A stretch of DNA of 64,000 bases, taken from the NCBI GenBank assembly GCA_025454925.1, contig JALONM010000007.1:58220-122219 (forward strand), read 5' to 3'. The DNA is from Cytophagaceae bacterium (GTDB lineage: Bacteria > Bacteroidota > Bacteroidia > Cytophagales > Cytophagaceae). A model generated the notes under the pieces. It ran no database searches. It had not been told where the DNA came from and saw nothing but the letters and a program-made list of their open reading frames with translations. Below, in pieces: positions 44,153-53,553 of the stretch (positions are counted from its first letter, which is position 1; every line of letters starts with the position of its first letter). The translations under genes and the position numbers were made by a program.

Positions 44153-44569
44153 TTACGAATGGCGGATATCTTGACGCCTGAATACTGCGGTACCGGCAAT
44201 CCTATCGTGCAGGGCCTGCCGCTTTTTACCGAAAGCTAAAAAACAACCAAAAAACCGAAAGAAATAGCGGCCGGTAGAGGCTATATTTCCTTGTACATCG
44301 GCCACTACCAATTTGGTATTGATTTTACCCGGCGTTTTGCCGGTAAAGGCTTCATAAACAAAATAGGCTAGCACGAGAAGGGGTATGATGACCATTCCCA
44401 TCAAATTCATGTTGGGGATGATGGATAGCATAACGTTCACTACAAAAACCGCAAATAGAATAGCGAACATAATGAGAATATCGGTAAGCCAGGCTCCGAA
44501 TCGATCGGCAAAATGAACCGGTGTGGGAGCTTTGAGCTGAAAGGAATCGTGGTCTAAAAGATCTTGCAT
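44153..44569 (-). CDS. RDD family membrane protein
   Basis: 138 residues. The RDD pattern is present: FADRFGAWLTDILIMFAILF with the Arg and Asp that name the family, then YFVYEAFTGKTPGKINTKLVV, read here in two parts (YFVYEAFTG and KTPGKINTKLVV), and KKRQALHDRIAGTAVF. Two or three membrane helices. Members of this family have been linked to ion transport, but the role here is unknown. The start is ATG 44,569. Confidence 0.85.
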   Translation of the reverse strand: MQDLLDHDSFQLKAPTPVHFADRFGAWLTDILIMFAILFAVFVVNVMLSIIPNMNLMGMVIIPLLVLAYFVYEAFTGKTPGKINTKLVVADVQGNIASTGRYFFRFFGCFLAFGKKRQALHDRIAGTAVFRRQDIRHS

Positions 44570-44648
44570 AGCGGGTTTATATTTTTAACATTCCTGTTGA
44601 GTACCTTGTTCGCTTTTTGAGAGAGGTAAAGCGAAAAGGCATAAAGAA

Positions 44649-44674
44649 AAAACGCCACCTTCTAGTGGCGTTTT
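44649..44674. terminator. Intrinsic terminator after the AraC-type gene
   Basis: AAAACGCCAC / GTGGCGTTTT around loop CTTCTA, seven bases past the regulator stop codon on the minus strand. Confidence 0.85.
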
Positions 44675-44680
44675 CAAAAC

Positions 44681-45604
44681 TTATAGATTCATGAGGGATT
44701 CTCTGCGGCGCATTTTGCCAGCCGGAATACCAAACATCATTTTGAAACGACGACAGAAATAGGCGGTATCTTTATACCCTACTTCGGCTCCAATTTCACG
44801 AATGCTTTTCTTGGTAGTACGCAATAGGTTTACGGCCATTTCCATGCGCTGGTATTCGATGTAATCCTGTGGGTTGATACCTGTCAGCATTTTGAAATAT
44901 TGACCTACGTAATCTTCTGAAACGTTGGCCACGTTGGCCAGGACTTTGTTGGATAAGTCGCCTCCCAGATTTTTTTTGATGTAGGCGAAAATATCGATCA
45001 GGCGTGGATCTTTGAAATAGGTACTGTTGGTGGCAAGCTGTTCCACAAACAAACGTTTTTCAAGAATATAGCGGACGATTTCGATGACGATACGTTCGGT
45101 ATTGATTTTAATGAGGCGCTCTTTACCGGGCATTTCGGTAAGATCTTCTTTTACCGTTTCGATAATGGTTGCAACCAGATGATCGGCTCCGCTGATGACG
45201 AAAGGAGGAATATCGAGTGAAGCGAAGAAGTTTACGGAGTCGAATACTTTAGCTTCAAAAGTAACATAAGAGAAACTATCGAGCTCAAGACCGACGTGCG
45301 AATAATTTTTATTGGAGCTCAAAAACTTATCGCGGTTGTTGAGCAGGTCTTCATTGGTAAGTTTTACCGGGTTGTTGCGTCCATAGGTAACGGAAGTAAG
45401 CCGTCCACCGGGGATGAAGAGCATGTCGCCTTCGTTCAGTTTCATGCGCTCGTCACCAAAGGATATTTCACCGCGGTGCAACAGAATGATGGTGTTTCCA
45501 ACATCGTAGAAATTTTCTACGGTAATAGGTTGCAACACCTTAATGTTTTTTGATTTGATGAATCGAACCCCTAAGGATTCTATAATCTTATTGTAATCTT
45601 CCAT
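44681..45604 (-). CDS. AraC family transcriptional regulator
   Basis: 307 residues. The N-terminal half looks like a cupin-type sensing domain (VENFYDVGNTIILLHRGEIS, then MKLNEGDMLFIPGG). The C-terminal 100 residues are a complete AraC double helix-turn-helix: NKVLANVANVSEDYVGQYFK, then SIREIGAEVGYKDTAYFCRR, and FKMMFGIPAGKMRR. It has its own terminator, and a palindrome lies 48 bases upstream of its start. Targets are unknown; the RDD gene is next in line but separated by the terminator. Confidence 0.9.
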   Translation of the reverse strand: MEDYNKIIESLGVRFIKSKNIKVLQPITVENFYDVGNTIILLHRGEISFGDERMKLNEGDMLFIPGGRLTSVTYGRNNPVKLTNEDLLNNRDKFLSSNKNYSHVGLELDSFSYVTFEAKVFDSVNFFASLDIPPFVISGADHLVATIIETVKEDLTEMPGKERLIKINTERIVIEIVRYILEKRLFVEQLATNSTYFKDPRLIDIFAYIKKNLGGDLSNKVLANVANVSEDYVGQYFKMLTGINPQDYIEYQRMEMAVNLLRTTKKSIREIGAEVGYKDTAYFCRRFKMMFGIPAGKMRRRESLMNL

Positions 45605-45651
45605 ACTCCTAATCCAAGTTTATTGAGTACCCCTGTATTGATAAAAGTAAA

Positions 45652-45666
45652 TTAGAACAATTCTAA
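45652..45666. promoter_or_regulatory. Palindrome upstream of the AraC-type gene
   Basis: TTAGAA-CAA-TTCTAA is a perfect 6+6 inverted repeat with a three-base centre, 48 bases before the start codon. It is a candidate autoregulatory site. AraC-type proteins more often bind direct repeats, which weakens the link. Confidence 0.35.
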
Positions 45667-45864
45667 CATTTTGTACAAATCTAATATAATAAATTTTCAT
45701 GCGGAACAACTATTTGATCTTTTTTGAAACAAAAAGCGGAAAATTACTATTCTGACGAAAAAAGTGGTATGATAAACAGACACTTAGGTGATAAAAAAGA
45801 TATAAAATGACAAAGTCTAAAGCGACACCTTAATTTTTTGAAATACCCGTAAACGATGGATTTA

Positions 45865-47004
45865 CTATTTTAGTATATCTCTTGATATTACAATTTTCTG
45901 GATTTCGGAAGTCCCCTCATAAATTTGGGTTATTTTGGCATCTCTCATAAGCCGTTCCACATGGAATTCTTTTACGAATCCATAACCTCCGTGAATCTGA
46001 ACGGCTTCAGTGGTAATTTCCATGGCGATTTTAGAAGCATAGAGTTTCGCCATAGCACTGGCGGTGCTGTAATCTTGGCGTTGGTCTTTGAGAACAGCGG
46101 CTCTCAGGATCATCATTCTGGCTGCTTCGATTTTGGTAGCCATGTCGGCCAGTTTGAATTGTATGTCTTGATGCTCGCAAAGCAGTTTACCGAAGGCCTT
46201 GCGTTCTTTGGAATATTGGAGAGCCAGTTCATAAGCACCGGAGGCAATGCCCAGGGCTTGCGCGGCAATGCCGATGCGACCGCCATTGAGCGTCTTCATG
46301 GCAAAGCTAAACCCAAAGCCATCATCGCCAATGCGATTGGTTTTGGGAACTTTAACATCTGTAAACATGAGTGAATGTGTATCGGACGCCCGAATACCCA
46401 TTTTATTTTCCTTTTTTCCTACGGTAAAGCCAGGCATTCCTTTTTCAACAATCAAGGCATTGATTCCTTTATGCGCCTTGTCGGGATGCGTTTGGGCAAT
46501 GACCAGGTATATGGAAGCAGAATTTCCGTTGGTGATCCAGTTTTTAGTTCCGTTGAGAAGGTAATAATCGCCCATATCTTGGGCTGTAGTGCGCTGACTG
46601 GTGGCATCAGACCCGGCTTCAGGCTCGGAGAGGCAAAAAGCACCAATGGAGGCACCACTGGTTAGGGCAGGTAGGTATTTTTTCTTTTGTTCTTCGGTAC
46701 CGAAATGTTCGAGGCCCCAACATACGAGGGAATTATTAACAGACATGCACACCGAAACGGAAGCATCGATTTTAGAAATCTCCTCCATCGCCAGCACGTA
46801 GGAAACCGTGTCCATGCCGCCTCCGCCATAGGCAGGGTCCACCATCATGCCCATAAAACCTAACTGGGCTAATTTTTTTATTTGATCGGTGGGAAATTTT
46901 TGTTCTTCGTCGCGCTCAATAACACCAGGCAACAACTCAGTTCTGGCAAAATCTCTGGCAGCTTGCTGCACAGCCAACTGCTCTTCGGAAAAAGTAAAAT
47001 CCAT
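45865..47004 (-). CDS. Acyl-CoA dehydrogenase
   Basis: 379 residues, the usual length for the mitochondrial-type short/medium-chain family. The enzyme makes trans-2-enoyl-CoA from acyl-CoA with FAD. Diagnostic parts: FTFSEEQLAVQQAARDFA at the N-terminus, GAFCLSEPEAGSDA (FAD/substrate loop), NWITNGNSASIYLV, HGGYGFVKE and, near the C-terminus, QIYEGTSEIQKIVISR with the catalytic-base glutamate of the short-chain branch. It stands alone, divergent from the CDF transporter. The exact acyl substrate is not determined. Confidence 0.94.
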   Translation of the reverse strand: MDFTFSEEQLAVQQAARDFARTELLPGVIERDEEQKFPTDQIKKLAQLGFMGMMVDPAYGGGGMDTVSYVLAMEEISKIDASVSVCMSVNNSLVCWGLEHFGTEEQKKKYLPALTSGASIGAFCLSEPEAGSDATSQRTTAQDMGDYYLLNGTKNWITNGNSASIYLVIAQTHPDKAHKGINALIVEKGMPGFTVGKKENKMGIRASDTHSLMFTDVKVPKTNRIGDDGFGFSFAMKTLNGGRIGIAAQALGIASGAYELALQYSKERKAFGKLLCEHQDIQFKLADMATKIEAARMMILRAAVLKDQRQDYSTASAMAKLYASKIAMEITTEAVQIHGGYGFVKEFHVERLMRDAKITQIYEGTSEIQKIVISRDILK

Positions 47005-47131
47005 AAAAATAAAGCTTCTTTCATATACACGTAAATGAAGTGGGATTGTTGTGTTTTGAATAAATTTTATCGCATTTTTGAAGGCTTTTCGATTCGCCAG
47101 GGTGCGGAAAAAGTGGTTATTCAGAATTTGA

Positions 47132-48016
47132 ATGAAGTCAGCAGAAAAAACGATTTATGGCAGTATAGCTGCCAGTTTAGCACTGGTGTTTATAAAAGGC
47201 AGCGCTGGCTACTGGGGCCATTCGTATGCACTGATGGCAGATGCCATAGAGTCTTGTTCAGACGTTTTTGCCTCGCTGATTGTTTTACTGGGCATTCGGA
47301 TTTCGTTGTTACCTCGCGATGACAATCATCCGTATGGACATGGCCGTATAGAAGCCCTGGCAACTTTTGCGGTAGTCCTTCTTCTGATCGGCTCGGCACT
47401 TTTTATCGCTTACGAAAGCATACAAAACATTCGCACACCGCATGAAATTCCACATCCTTTTACATTGGTGGTATTGGCCATCATTATTTTGGTAAAAGAA
47501 CTTTTGTATCGGTTGGAGTTAAAGAAGTCGAAAGAAACAAAAAGCAGCAGTCTGGAGGCGGATGCATGGCACCACCGGAGCGATGCCATTACCTCACTTG
47601 CCGCATTTATAGGGATCTCTATTGCCTTGTGGTTTGGCCCCGGCTACGAAGTCGCCGACGATTGGGCGGCATTGTTTGCCTCGGTGTTTATTTTGTACAA
47701 CACCTATTTAATTTTCCGGCCTGCATTTGGAGAACTGATGGACGAACATACACACCATGATTTAATTTCGGAAATACGTACCATCGCTTCGCGCACCCCG
47801 GGTGTACTGGATACAGAAAAATGTTTTGTAAGAAAAACAGGCATGCGCTTTTATGTGGATCTGCACGTGATTGTGCATGCGCAACTTTCGGTGGCGGAAG
47901 GGCATTTCATCTCTCATTGTGTGAAAGACTCCATTATTCTCGACAGGCCTGAGGTGGCCGATGTACTGGTGCATATTGAGCCCGACCAGCACCTGCATGC
48001 TTCCCCCAAGCGCTAA
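47132..48016 (+). CDS. Cation diffusion facilitator (CDF) transporter
   Basis: 294 residues, six predicted membrane helices and a C-terminal cytosolic domain. CDF proteins export divalent metals such as Zn2+, Fe2+ or Mn2+ in exchange for protons. The metal-site residues are visible: SYALMADAIESCSDVFASL in helix 2 and EADAWHHRSDAITSL in helix 5 (HxxxD pattern), with NHPYGHGRIEALATF between. The C-terminal domain contains VDLHVIVHAQLSVAEGH. The helix 2/5 pattern (DxxxD and HxxxD) fits a Zn/Fe-type exporter, but the ion cannot be fixed. Confidence 0.92.
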   Translation: MKSAEKTIYGSIAASLALVFIKGSAGYWGHSYALMADAIESCSDVFASLIVLLGIRISLLPRDDNHPYGHGRIEALATFAVVLLLIGSALFIAYESIQNIRTPHEIPHPFTLVVLAIIILVKELLYRLELKKSKETKSSSLEADAWHHRSDAITSLAAFIGISIALWFGPGYEVADDWAALFASVFILYNTYLIFRPAFGELMDEHTHHDLISEIRTIASRTPGVLDTEKCFVRKTGMRFYVDLHVIVHAQLSVAEGHFISHCVKDSIILDRPEVADVLVHIEPDQHLHASPKR

Positions 48017-48199
48017 GGTCTTTCAAGCATGCACCTCCAGCTGTTTGACAATAAGCCGCCTTTTAACATACGCTCGTGAGTTTCGCCTGCTTCGTTGGGT
48101 AACTGCATAATATCGCTTATTACGGTAGTAAATTGGCCGAAGTGGACACATTTAACCCAGAACCGGACAAATACATACGCGAAAGTGAGTATATATGCA

Positions 48200-48207
48200 T
48201 ACTTTTG
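48200..48207 (+). promoter_or_regulatory. -7 promoter box of the two-component operon
   Basis: TACTTTTG, perfect match to TAnnTTTG. The start would be near 48,214, only about 16 bases before ATG 48,230, which supports that start for the kinase. Confidence 0.45.
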
Positions 48208-48229
48208 TAATCCCGAACCTTATCTTATT

Positions 48230-49462
48230 ATGTCATTAAAATCTTGGTGGAACGAGTACAACAAACGATGTACGCACGATATACAAGATGAAAATGTGGC
48301 CGGTGAAGTGATACGAATGAACAATAATTTTTTGTTTACCATCGTAAGCGTCATCCCGTTTTTTTTCATCGATTTGTACTTTGGGGTGTATAACCTGATT
48401 TGGATAAAAATATTTTTGATAGCCAGCAATCTGTTGTACATCTATTTCAGTTCCATAAAAAAACTTCGGTTTCTCGGACACTACACCATTTCCAGCTTTG
48501 CTACGGCTACTGTTTTTTATGTCGATAATTATTTGGGTAAAGAAGCCCACTCCTATCTGTTCTATTATTCCTCGCTGATAGAACTTTCGTTAACATTTTT
48601 ACATAAAAGGATGGCCGTAGTGCTTATGAACTGTGGTTTTACATTTATTTTCGCAGGCATTTCCATTTACTACGATCATAGCCTTTTTTTAGATACCAGC
48701 ATTGACCCGATGTACATTACCATTTCGCGTTGGACCAGCGATATTACATTGCTAAACGCCATCATTTTTGGTATTGTAAGCAGCATGAAAATCCGCAAAC
48801 GTTACGAACAACTGCTGGAGTATGAAAAAGAGGTGATACGTCAGAACGAGCAGAAACTTGCCCAGGAAAAAATGTTGCTGGAACTTCAGAAGCAAGATGC
48901 TGAATACCGAATGCTAAAAAATCAGCTTAATCCTCATTTCGTCTTTAATTCGTTGGATACGATACGGTACCTGAGCAAATACGAAATTGATAAGACTGAA
49001 GTATTTATTCAACACCTGGCCAATTTGCTTCGAACCAGCCTCAAAAATGAACGGAGTATAGTGAGTGTAAAGGAGGAAGTTGAATTGCTGGAAGACTACA
49101 TGGCACTACAGCTCATGCGCTTTCAGGGATGCATTGCATTTGAAAACACTATTTCTGGCAAGGCTTTAAATGGCAAACTTCCTTATTTTTCCTTAATTAC
49201 CCTGGCGGAAAATGCCATCAAGCATAATCAATGCACTGCTAAAAACCCTTTACAAATTGCACTGTATAACGATGGTGATTTTATTTATCTGAAAAATAAA
49301 ATTCAGAAAAAACAAACCTCCCTGCCTTCTACCGGCATTGGTTTAAAGAATTTGCGCGAACGTTACCAACTCTTGTATCAAGTGAATCTGAACGTGCAGG
49401 AGGACGAAGAATATTTTGTTGTACAACTCAAATGGATCGACGGTGAAGATCATTCTCATTGA
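48230..49462 (+). CDS. LytS-type sensor histidine kinase
   Basis: 410 residues from ATG 48,230; the frame opens at 48,095, but a promoter box at 48,200 lies inside that extension. About six membrane helices (residues 30-200) form the sensor, then a coiled coil (about 205-235) and the His_kinase domain with its phosphorylated histidine in LKNQLNPHFVFNSLD. The ATP-binding part is ITLAENAIKHN, then TGIGLKNLRERY. This type pairs with a LytTR response regulator, which is the next gene and overlaps its 3' end. The ligand is not known. Confidence 0.9.
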   Translation: MSLKSWWNEYNKRCTHDIQDENVAGEVIRMNNNFLFTIVSVIPFFFIDLYFGVYNLIWIKIFLIASNLLYIYFSSIKKLRFLGHYTISSFATATVFYVDNYLGKEAHSYLFYYSSLIELSLTFLHKRMAVVLMNCGFTFIFAGISIYYDHSLFLDTSIDPMYITISRWTSDITLLNAIIFGIVSSMKIRKRYEQLLEYEKEVIRQNEQKLAQEKMLLELQKQDAEYRMLKNQLNPHFVFNSLDTIRYLSKYEIDKTEVFIQHLANLLRTSLKNERSIVSVKEEVELLEDYMALQLMRFQGCIAFENTISGKALNGKLPYFSLITLAENAIKHNQCTAKNPLQIALYNDGDFIYLKNKIQKKQTSLPSTGIGLKNLRERYQLLYQVNLNVQEDEEYFVVQLKWIDGEDHSH

Positions 49463-50201
49463 AGACGAACCTTTTCTTGCCGCGAACCTGAAACAAATGA
49501 TTTTGGCGGTTCGCCCGACTTACACCGCTGACATTTGGCTTAGTTCAGTAGCCGATGCGCTGGAGTTTTTCGAGCAAGATCAACCGGCAGATCTTATTTT
49601 TTCAGATATTTCGCTAGGGGATGGTTTGAGTTTTGAAATTTTTCAAAAAACACAAATTACTTGTCCGGTAATCTTTTGCACGGCATATGAGGAATATGCG
49701 ATTCACGCATTCGAAAATAATGGGGTTGACTTTGTACTAAAGCCAATTACTGAGGAGCGCATTCGTAAGGCCTTGGAAAAAATTGAAACCCTTGCCAACC
49801 ATTATCGGCCAAGATCCATCAACATGAACGCCGTGCTTTCAGATTATCTGAAGCAGCAGTATAATGGGAATCTCATAATACATTACCGGGATAAAGTACT
49901 TTCCGTTTCTTTTGAAGAAATTGCCTTGTTTGTGATTCGACATGAACAAACATTCGCCATTACAAAGTTAGGCCAAACTTACCTGTTGAGGGAATCGCTG
50001 GAAGAACTGGAAAAACGGGCCGGTGCTTCGTTCTTTCGAGCCAATCGCCAGGTACTTGTGCAGCGACCCGTTATTCTGTCTGCCTCTCGCAATCCACTTA
50101 GAAAATTGGAACTTAACCTTAGTCTCGACATTCCGGAAAAGGTAACGGTCGGAAAAAATAAAATCACTAGTTTCATGAAATGGTTTGGCCAACAGGAATA
50201 A
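49443..50201 (+). CDS. LytTR-family response regulator
   Basis: 252 residues if GTG 49,443 is used, which places the receiver domain start (VKIILIEDEPF) at the N-terminus; an ATG at 49,416 in the same frame would add nine residues. The phosphorylated residue is Asp55 in LIFSDISLG, with Thr in CTAYEEYAIHA and Lys in VLKPI. The C-terminal DNA-binding domain has the LytTR pattern IALFVIRHEQTFAITKLGQT, RESLEELEKRAG and FFRANRQVLV. It overlaps the kinase gene by 20 bases. Confidence 0.9.
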   Translation: MKIILIEDEPFLAANLKQMILAVRPTYTADIWLSSVADALEFFEQDQPADLIFSDISLGDGLSFEIFQKTQITCPVIFCTAYEEYAIHAFENNGVDFVLKPITEERIRKALEKIETLANHYRPRSINMNAVLSDYLKQQYNGNLIIHYRDKVLSVSFEEIALFVIRHEQTFAITKLGQTYLLRESLEELEKRAGASFFRANRQVLVQRPVILSASRNPLRKLELNLSLDIPEKVTVGKNKITSFMKWFGQQE

Positions 50202-50401
50202 TGGCGGGCAGCGATATCATTTTATTATCAATTGTGGGGTATAAATATGAAAATTTTAATAATTAATTGTTACTTTTGGAGTCTTGTAACTTTCCAACTT
50301 TATTCACGTTTTTTCCATTAGCAAAAAAGCCCTAAATTGTAGTGTGCGAAAATAGTTTGGTTTCATTTTTGCCTTACCTTAATTCGATTAGTGATTAAAC
50401 A

Positions 50402-50977
50402 ATGAAAAAAATTTTTTTACTCACGACGATAATATGGATGTCAGCACAAGTAAACGCGGCCATTTATGTTATTTCCGGTATCTATCAAGGTAAAAACCTT
50501 TTCATACAAAATCCATCCATAGGCGATGGAACGTCGTTTTGTACCAATGACGTGTATGTGAATGATACCAAGGTAATGAGTAATATTACGCAAGGAGCAT
50601 TTGAAGTGGACCTCACCCACATACGCGTAAATTCCCAGGTGACCATCAAAATTACGCATAAAGACGGATGCAAGCCCCGTCTTCTCAATCCTCAGGTAAT
50701 AAAGCCTTCCAGCCTGTTTCACTTCAATTCGTTTCAAGTAGATAAGGAACATTTTGTGTGGGCTACGCGGGGAGAAAAACCTAAAGGCAAATATATCTTG
50801 GAATATTATTCGAACGACAAGTGGCTTTTGATCAAAGAAGTTCCTGCCAAAGGTTCTATTATTCTCAATAACTACGATACCGATGGTGTGATGGCTGGCA
50901 ATATGAAATACCGTCTTAAATTTATTGAGGCCGACGGCCACGTTCACTACTCCCAAATCGTCGAATTCACGAAATAG
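50402..50977 (+). CDS. Unknown secreted protein
   Basis: 191 residues with a good Sec signal peptide (to about 19, ending VNAA). The mature part looks all-beta: IYVISGIYQGKNLFIQNP, then ITIKITHKDGCKPRLLNP-like strands, and YILEYYSNDKWLLIKEVPAK, a short fibronectin-like half. Two or three cysteines could pair. I recognise no family name. It lies 200 bases after the LytTR gene, with its own space for a promoter, and no T9SS tail is seen, so it is probably periplasmic. Confidence 0.6.
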   Translation: MKKIFLLTTIIWMSAQVNAAIYVISGIYQGKNLFIQNPSIGDGTSFCTNDVYVNDTKVMSNITQGAFEVDLTHIRVNSQVTIKITHKDGCKPRLLNPQVIKPSSLFHFNSFQVDKEHFVWATRGEKPKGKYILEYYSNDKWLLIKEVPAKGSIILNNYDTDGVMAGNMKYRLKFIEADGHVHYSQIVEFTK

Positions 50978-51046
50978 ACGGTTGAAATCTCTTACTACCT
51001 CCTTCAATAATTGCTTCATTCCTGACAATGAATACTGATTAAATTG

Positions 51047-51054
51047 TATTTTTG
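51047..51054 (+). promoter_or_regulatory. -7 promoter box of purK
   Basis: TATTTTTG fits TAnnTTTG. The start would be near 51,061, giving a leader of about 40 bases to ATG 51,103. The -33 box is not clear. Confidence 0.4.
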
Positions 51055-51102
51055 TGCTTTCGTGGATTTTAAATCCCGGATGAGAGCACAAATTGTTTTA
51101 GT

Positions 51103-52257
51103 ATGTTTAATCATTTGAATATAGGTTTACTCGGCGGTGGGCAATTGGGGAGAATGCTGATTCAAGCGGCAGTAGACCTGGATCTCAACATCGCTGTGTT
51201 AGATCCCGATAAAGAAGCCCCCTGTTCTTCTCTGGTAAAAGAATTTATTGTTGGAAGTCTTACTGACTATGACTCAGTTTACCAGTTTGGCAAAGGAAGA
51301 GATCTTATCACCATTGAAATCGAAAACGTAAATATTCAGGCGTTAAAACAACTCGAGAAAGAAGGGGTAAAGGTATTTCCTCAACCAGATCAAATCGAGT
51401 TAATACAAGACAAGCGTGTTCAAAAGCAATTTTATAAAGAGCGCTCCATTCCAACAGCTGATTTTGTATTAATCAACTCTAAATCCGAACTAATTCAACA
51501 CAGTGGTTTTTTGCCTGCCTTTCAAAAGCTGGGAAAATCGGGCTACGATGGTCGTGGCGTGCAACGTCTCACGGTAGCTTCAGACTTTGAAAAAGGATTT
51601 GAAGGAGAGAGCTTACTGGAAAAGCTTGTCGATTACCAGAAAGAACTTTCCGTAATTGTAGCCCGCAATACTGTAGGTGAAATCAAAGCCTTTCCGGTGG
51701 TGGAGTTGGTGTTTCATCCGGTACACAATCTGGTAGAGTATTTGTTTTCACCGGCTGAATTGCGTCCGGAGATTCAGAAAGCCGCTACTGATTTGGCACT
51801 TCGTGTCATTAACGAACTGGAATTGACGGGAGTACTGGCGGTAGAAATGTTTCTCACGCACCAGGGTGAAGTGCTGGTAAACGAAATCGCCCCCCGACCA
51901 CATAATAGCGGACACCAGACGATAGAAGCCAATTTTACTTCCCAATACGAACAACACTGGCGAGCCATATTGGGCATGCCACTGGGATCAACGACGCAAT
52001 TAATGCCTGCAGCCATGGTGAACTTGCTGGGAGAAGAAGGTTTTAACGGTCCATCGCATTACGATGGCATTGAAGAAGTAATGGCCCTTGAAGGGGTATA
52101 CCCTCACCTGTATGGGAAAAAAATCACCAAGCCATTCCGAAAAATGGGGCATATAACGGTATTGGACAAAAACCTCGAATCACTAAAATCGAAGGTAAAA
52201 ACAGTAAAAGAACGGGTAAAGGTAATTGCCAAACAGCCCAAAAAAATTTCGATTTAA
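51103..52257 (+). CDS. purK: 5-(carboxyamino)imidazole ribonucleotide synthase
   Basis: 384 residues, full length. The enzyme carboxylates AIR with ATP and bicarbonate to N5-CAIR in purine synthesis. An ATP-grasp protein: the N-terminal GLLGGGQLGRMLIQAA, the central KLGKSGYDGRGVQ, then ELSVIVARN and the metal/ATP part VEMFLTHQGEVLVNEIAPRPHNSGH, which is the family signature. It is 13 bases upstream of purE, the next step. Confidence 0.96.
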   Translation: MFNHLNIGLLGGGQLGRMLIQAAVDLDLNIAVLDPDKEAPCSSLVKEFIVGSLTDYDSVYQFGKGRDLITIEIENVNIQALKQLEKEGVKVFPQPDQIELIQDKRVQKQFYKERSIPTADFVLINSKSELIQHSGFLPAFQKLGKSGYDGRGVQRLTVASDFEKGFEGESLLEKLVDYQKELSVIVARNTVGEIKAFPVVELVFHPVHNLVEYLFSPAELRPEIQKAATDLALRVINELELTGVLAVEMFLTHQGEVLVNEIAPRPHNSGHQTIEANFTSQYEQHWRAILGMPLGSTTQLMPAAMVNLLGEEGFNGPSHYDGIEEVMALEGVYPHLYGKKITKPFRKMGHITVLDKNLESLKSKVKTVKERVKVIAKQPKKISI

Positions 52258-52270
52258 CTAGCAAGCACAC

Positions 52271-52759
52271 ATGGTAGGAATCATCATGGGAAGCCAGTCT
52301 GACTTAGGCGTAATGCAAGCAGCGGCCGATTTTTTAAAAGAGATGGAAATACCGTATGAGCTTACGGTAGTATCGGCACACCGTACGCCCGAGCGCATGG
52401 TGGAGTATGCTAAAAGTGCCAGGGCACGCGGCATACAAGTAATTGTAGCCGGAGCCGGCGGTGCAGCTCATTTACCCGGAATGGTAGCCTCGTTAACTTC
52501 GTTACCAGTGATTGGGGTTCCAGTAAAATCCAGTAATTCCATTGACGGTTGGGATTCGGTGCTTTCCATTCTTCAAATGCCCGGCGGCGTTCCTGTTGCT
52601 ACTGTTGCCCTTAACGGCGCCCTTAATGCAGGCATTCTGGCCGCTCAGATTCTGGGAGCATCCAATACCACGCTGGCAGCTAAATTGGACGCCTTTAAAG
52701 ATTCCCTTAAAGAAAAAGTACTGAAATCTGCTTCCGAAATGGAAAGCAGAAAAATATAA
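52271..52759 (+). CDS. purE: N5-carboxyaminoimidazole ribonucleotide mutase
   Basis: 162 residues, the class I bacterial length. It converts N5-CAIR to CAIR. Signature segments: [23 protein letters not shown] with the catalytic histidine region, [17 protein letters not shown], and [20 protein letters not shown] read as the substrate loop. Directly follows purK (13 bases). Confidence 0.96.
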   Translation: MVGIIMGSQSDLGVMQAAADFLKEMEIPYELTVVSAHRTPERMVEYAKSARARGIQVIVAGAGGAAHLPGMVASLTSLPVIGVPVKSSNSIDGWDSVLSILQMPGGVPVATVALNGALNAGILAAQILGASNTTLAAKLDAFKDSLKEKVLKSASEMESRKI

Positions 52760-52789
52760 GTATATTGTTAAAATTTTATCCGGATTTTC

Positions 52790-53551
52790 ATGGACGCTAT
52801 TTTTACAGGTGCCGGTCTCATCAGTTTGTTTACGCTCACCATTATGGAGATCGTTCTCGGTATCGACAACGTTATTTTCATTTCTATCCTCACCAATAGA
52901 ATCGATCCTGACAAGCAAAAACTGGTTCGACGTTTTGGTTTGTTGCTGGCACTTATCGTTCGCATCGTACTGCTTTCCTTCATCAGTTTTTTGGCGCATA
53001 AATCGGCTCCATTCTTCACCATTCATTTGCCTGCTCTTAATATCATTCAACATGGTGTATCGGTTCGCGACATCATTCTCATCGCCGGTGGTCTTTTCCT
53101 TATTTATAAAAGTACCACGGAGATTCACGCTTCGCTGGAAGGTGAGGAAGTAGATGAAGACGGCAAAGTGAAAAAGCTTTCTGTTGGAAATGCTATCATG
53201 CAAATTGTATTGCTCGACGTGGTATTTTCATTTGACTCTATCCTTACGGCCGTAGGTCTTGTAAAGGAAGTAGAAATTATGATTGTGGCTGTGTTGGTAT
53301 CCATGTCCTTCATGCTGATGTCTTCCAAAAAGATTTCTGATTTCATCAACTCCCACCCTACCATCAAAATGTTGGCGTTGTCATTCTTAATGACCATTGG
53401 GGTTATACTGGTAGCAGAATCTATGCACATCGAGATTCCTAAAGGCTATGTATATTATTCCTTAAGTTTCTCTCTTCTCGTAGAGTTTCTTAATCTTCGC
53501 ATGCGCAAAAGTTCGAAAGCCGTGCAGCTCAAGAAAAAAATGGAAGAATAG
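52790..53551 (+). CDS. TerC family membrane protein
   Basis: 253 residues with about seven membrane helices. The family motif is LTIMEIVLGIDNVIFISIL in helix 1-2 and IVLLDVVFSFDSILTAVGL, each with an acidic residue inside the membrane. TerC-type proteins are tied to tellurite resistance and to metal (mainly manganese) export or loading of secreted proteins. It is 30 bases after purE and 2 bases before the HD-domain gene, so probably one transcript. Confidence 0.9.
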   Translation: MDAIFTGAGLISLFTLTIMEIVLGIDNVIFISILTNRIDPDKQKLVRRFGLLLALIVRIVLLSFISFLAHKSAPFFTIHLPALNIIQHGVSVRDIILIAGGLFLIYKSTTEIHASLEGEEVDEDGKVKKLSVGNAIMQIVLLDVVFSFDSILTAVGLVKEVEIMIVAVLVSMSFMLMSSKKISDFINSHPTIKMLALSFLMTIGVILVAESMHIEIPKGYVYYSLSFSLLVEFLNLRMRKSSKAVQLKKKMEE

Positions 53552-53553
53552 CT

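Noticed and set aside
44027..44239. 70-codon frame over the structured element and RDD gene end
   Set aside because: It crosses the Flavo-1-like element and is antisense to the RDD gene; a by-product of GC-rich hairpins.
50441..51091. 216-codon minus-strand frame
   Set aside because: Antisense to the secreted protein gene, which has a good signal peptide; the frame has no recognisable domain.
52502..53203. 233-codon minus-strand frame over purE and terC
   Set aside because: Antisense to two well-supported genes.
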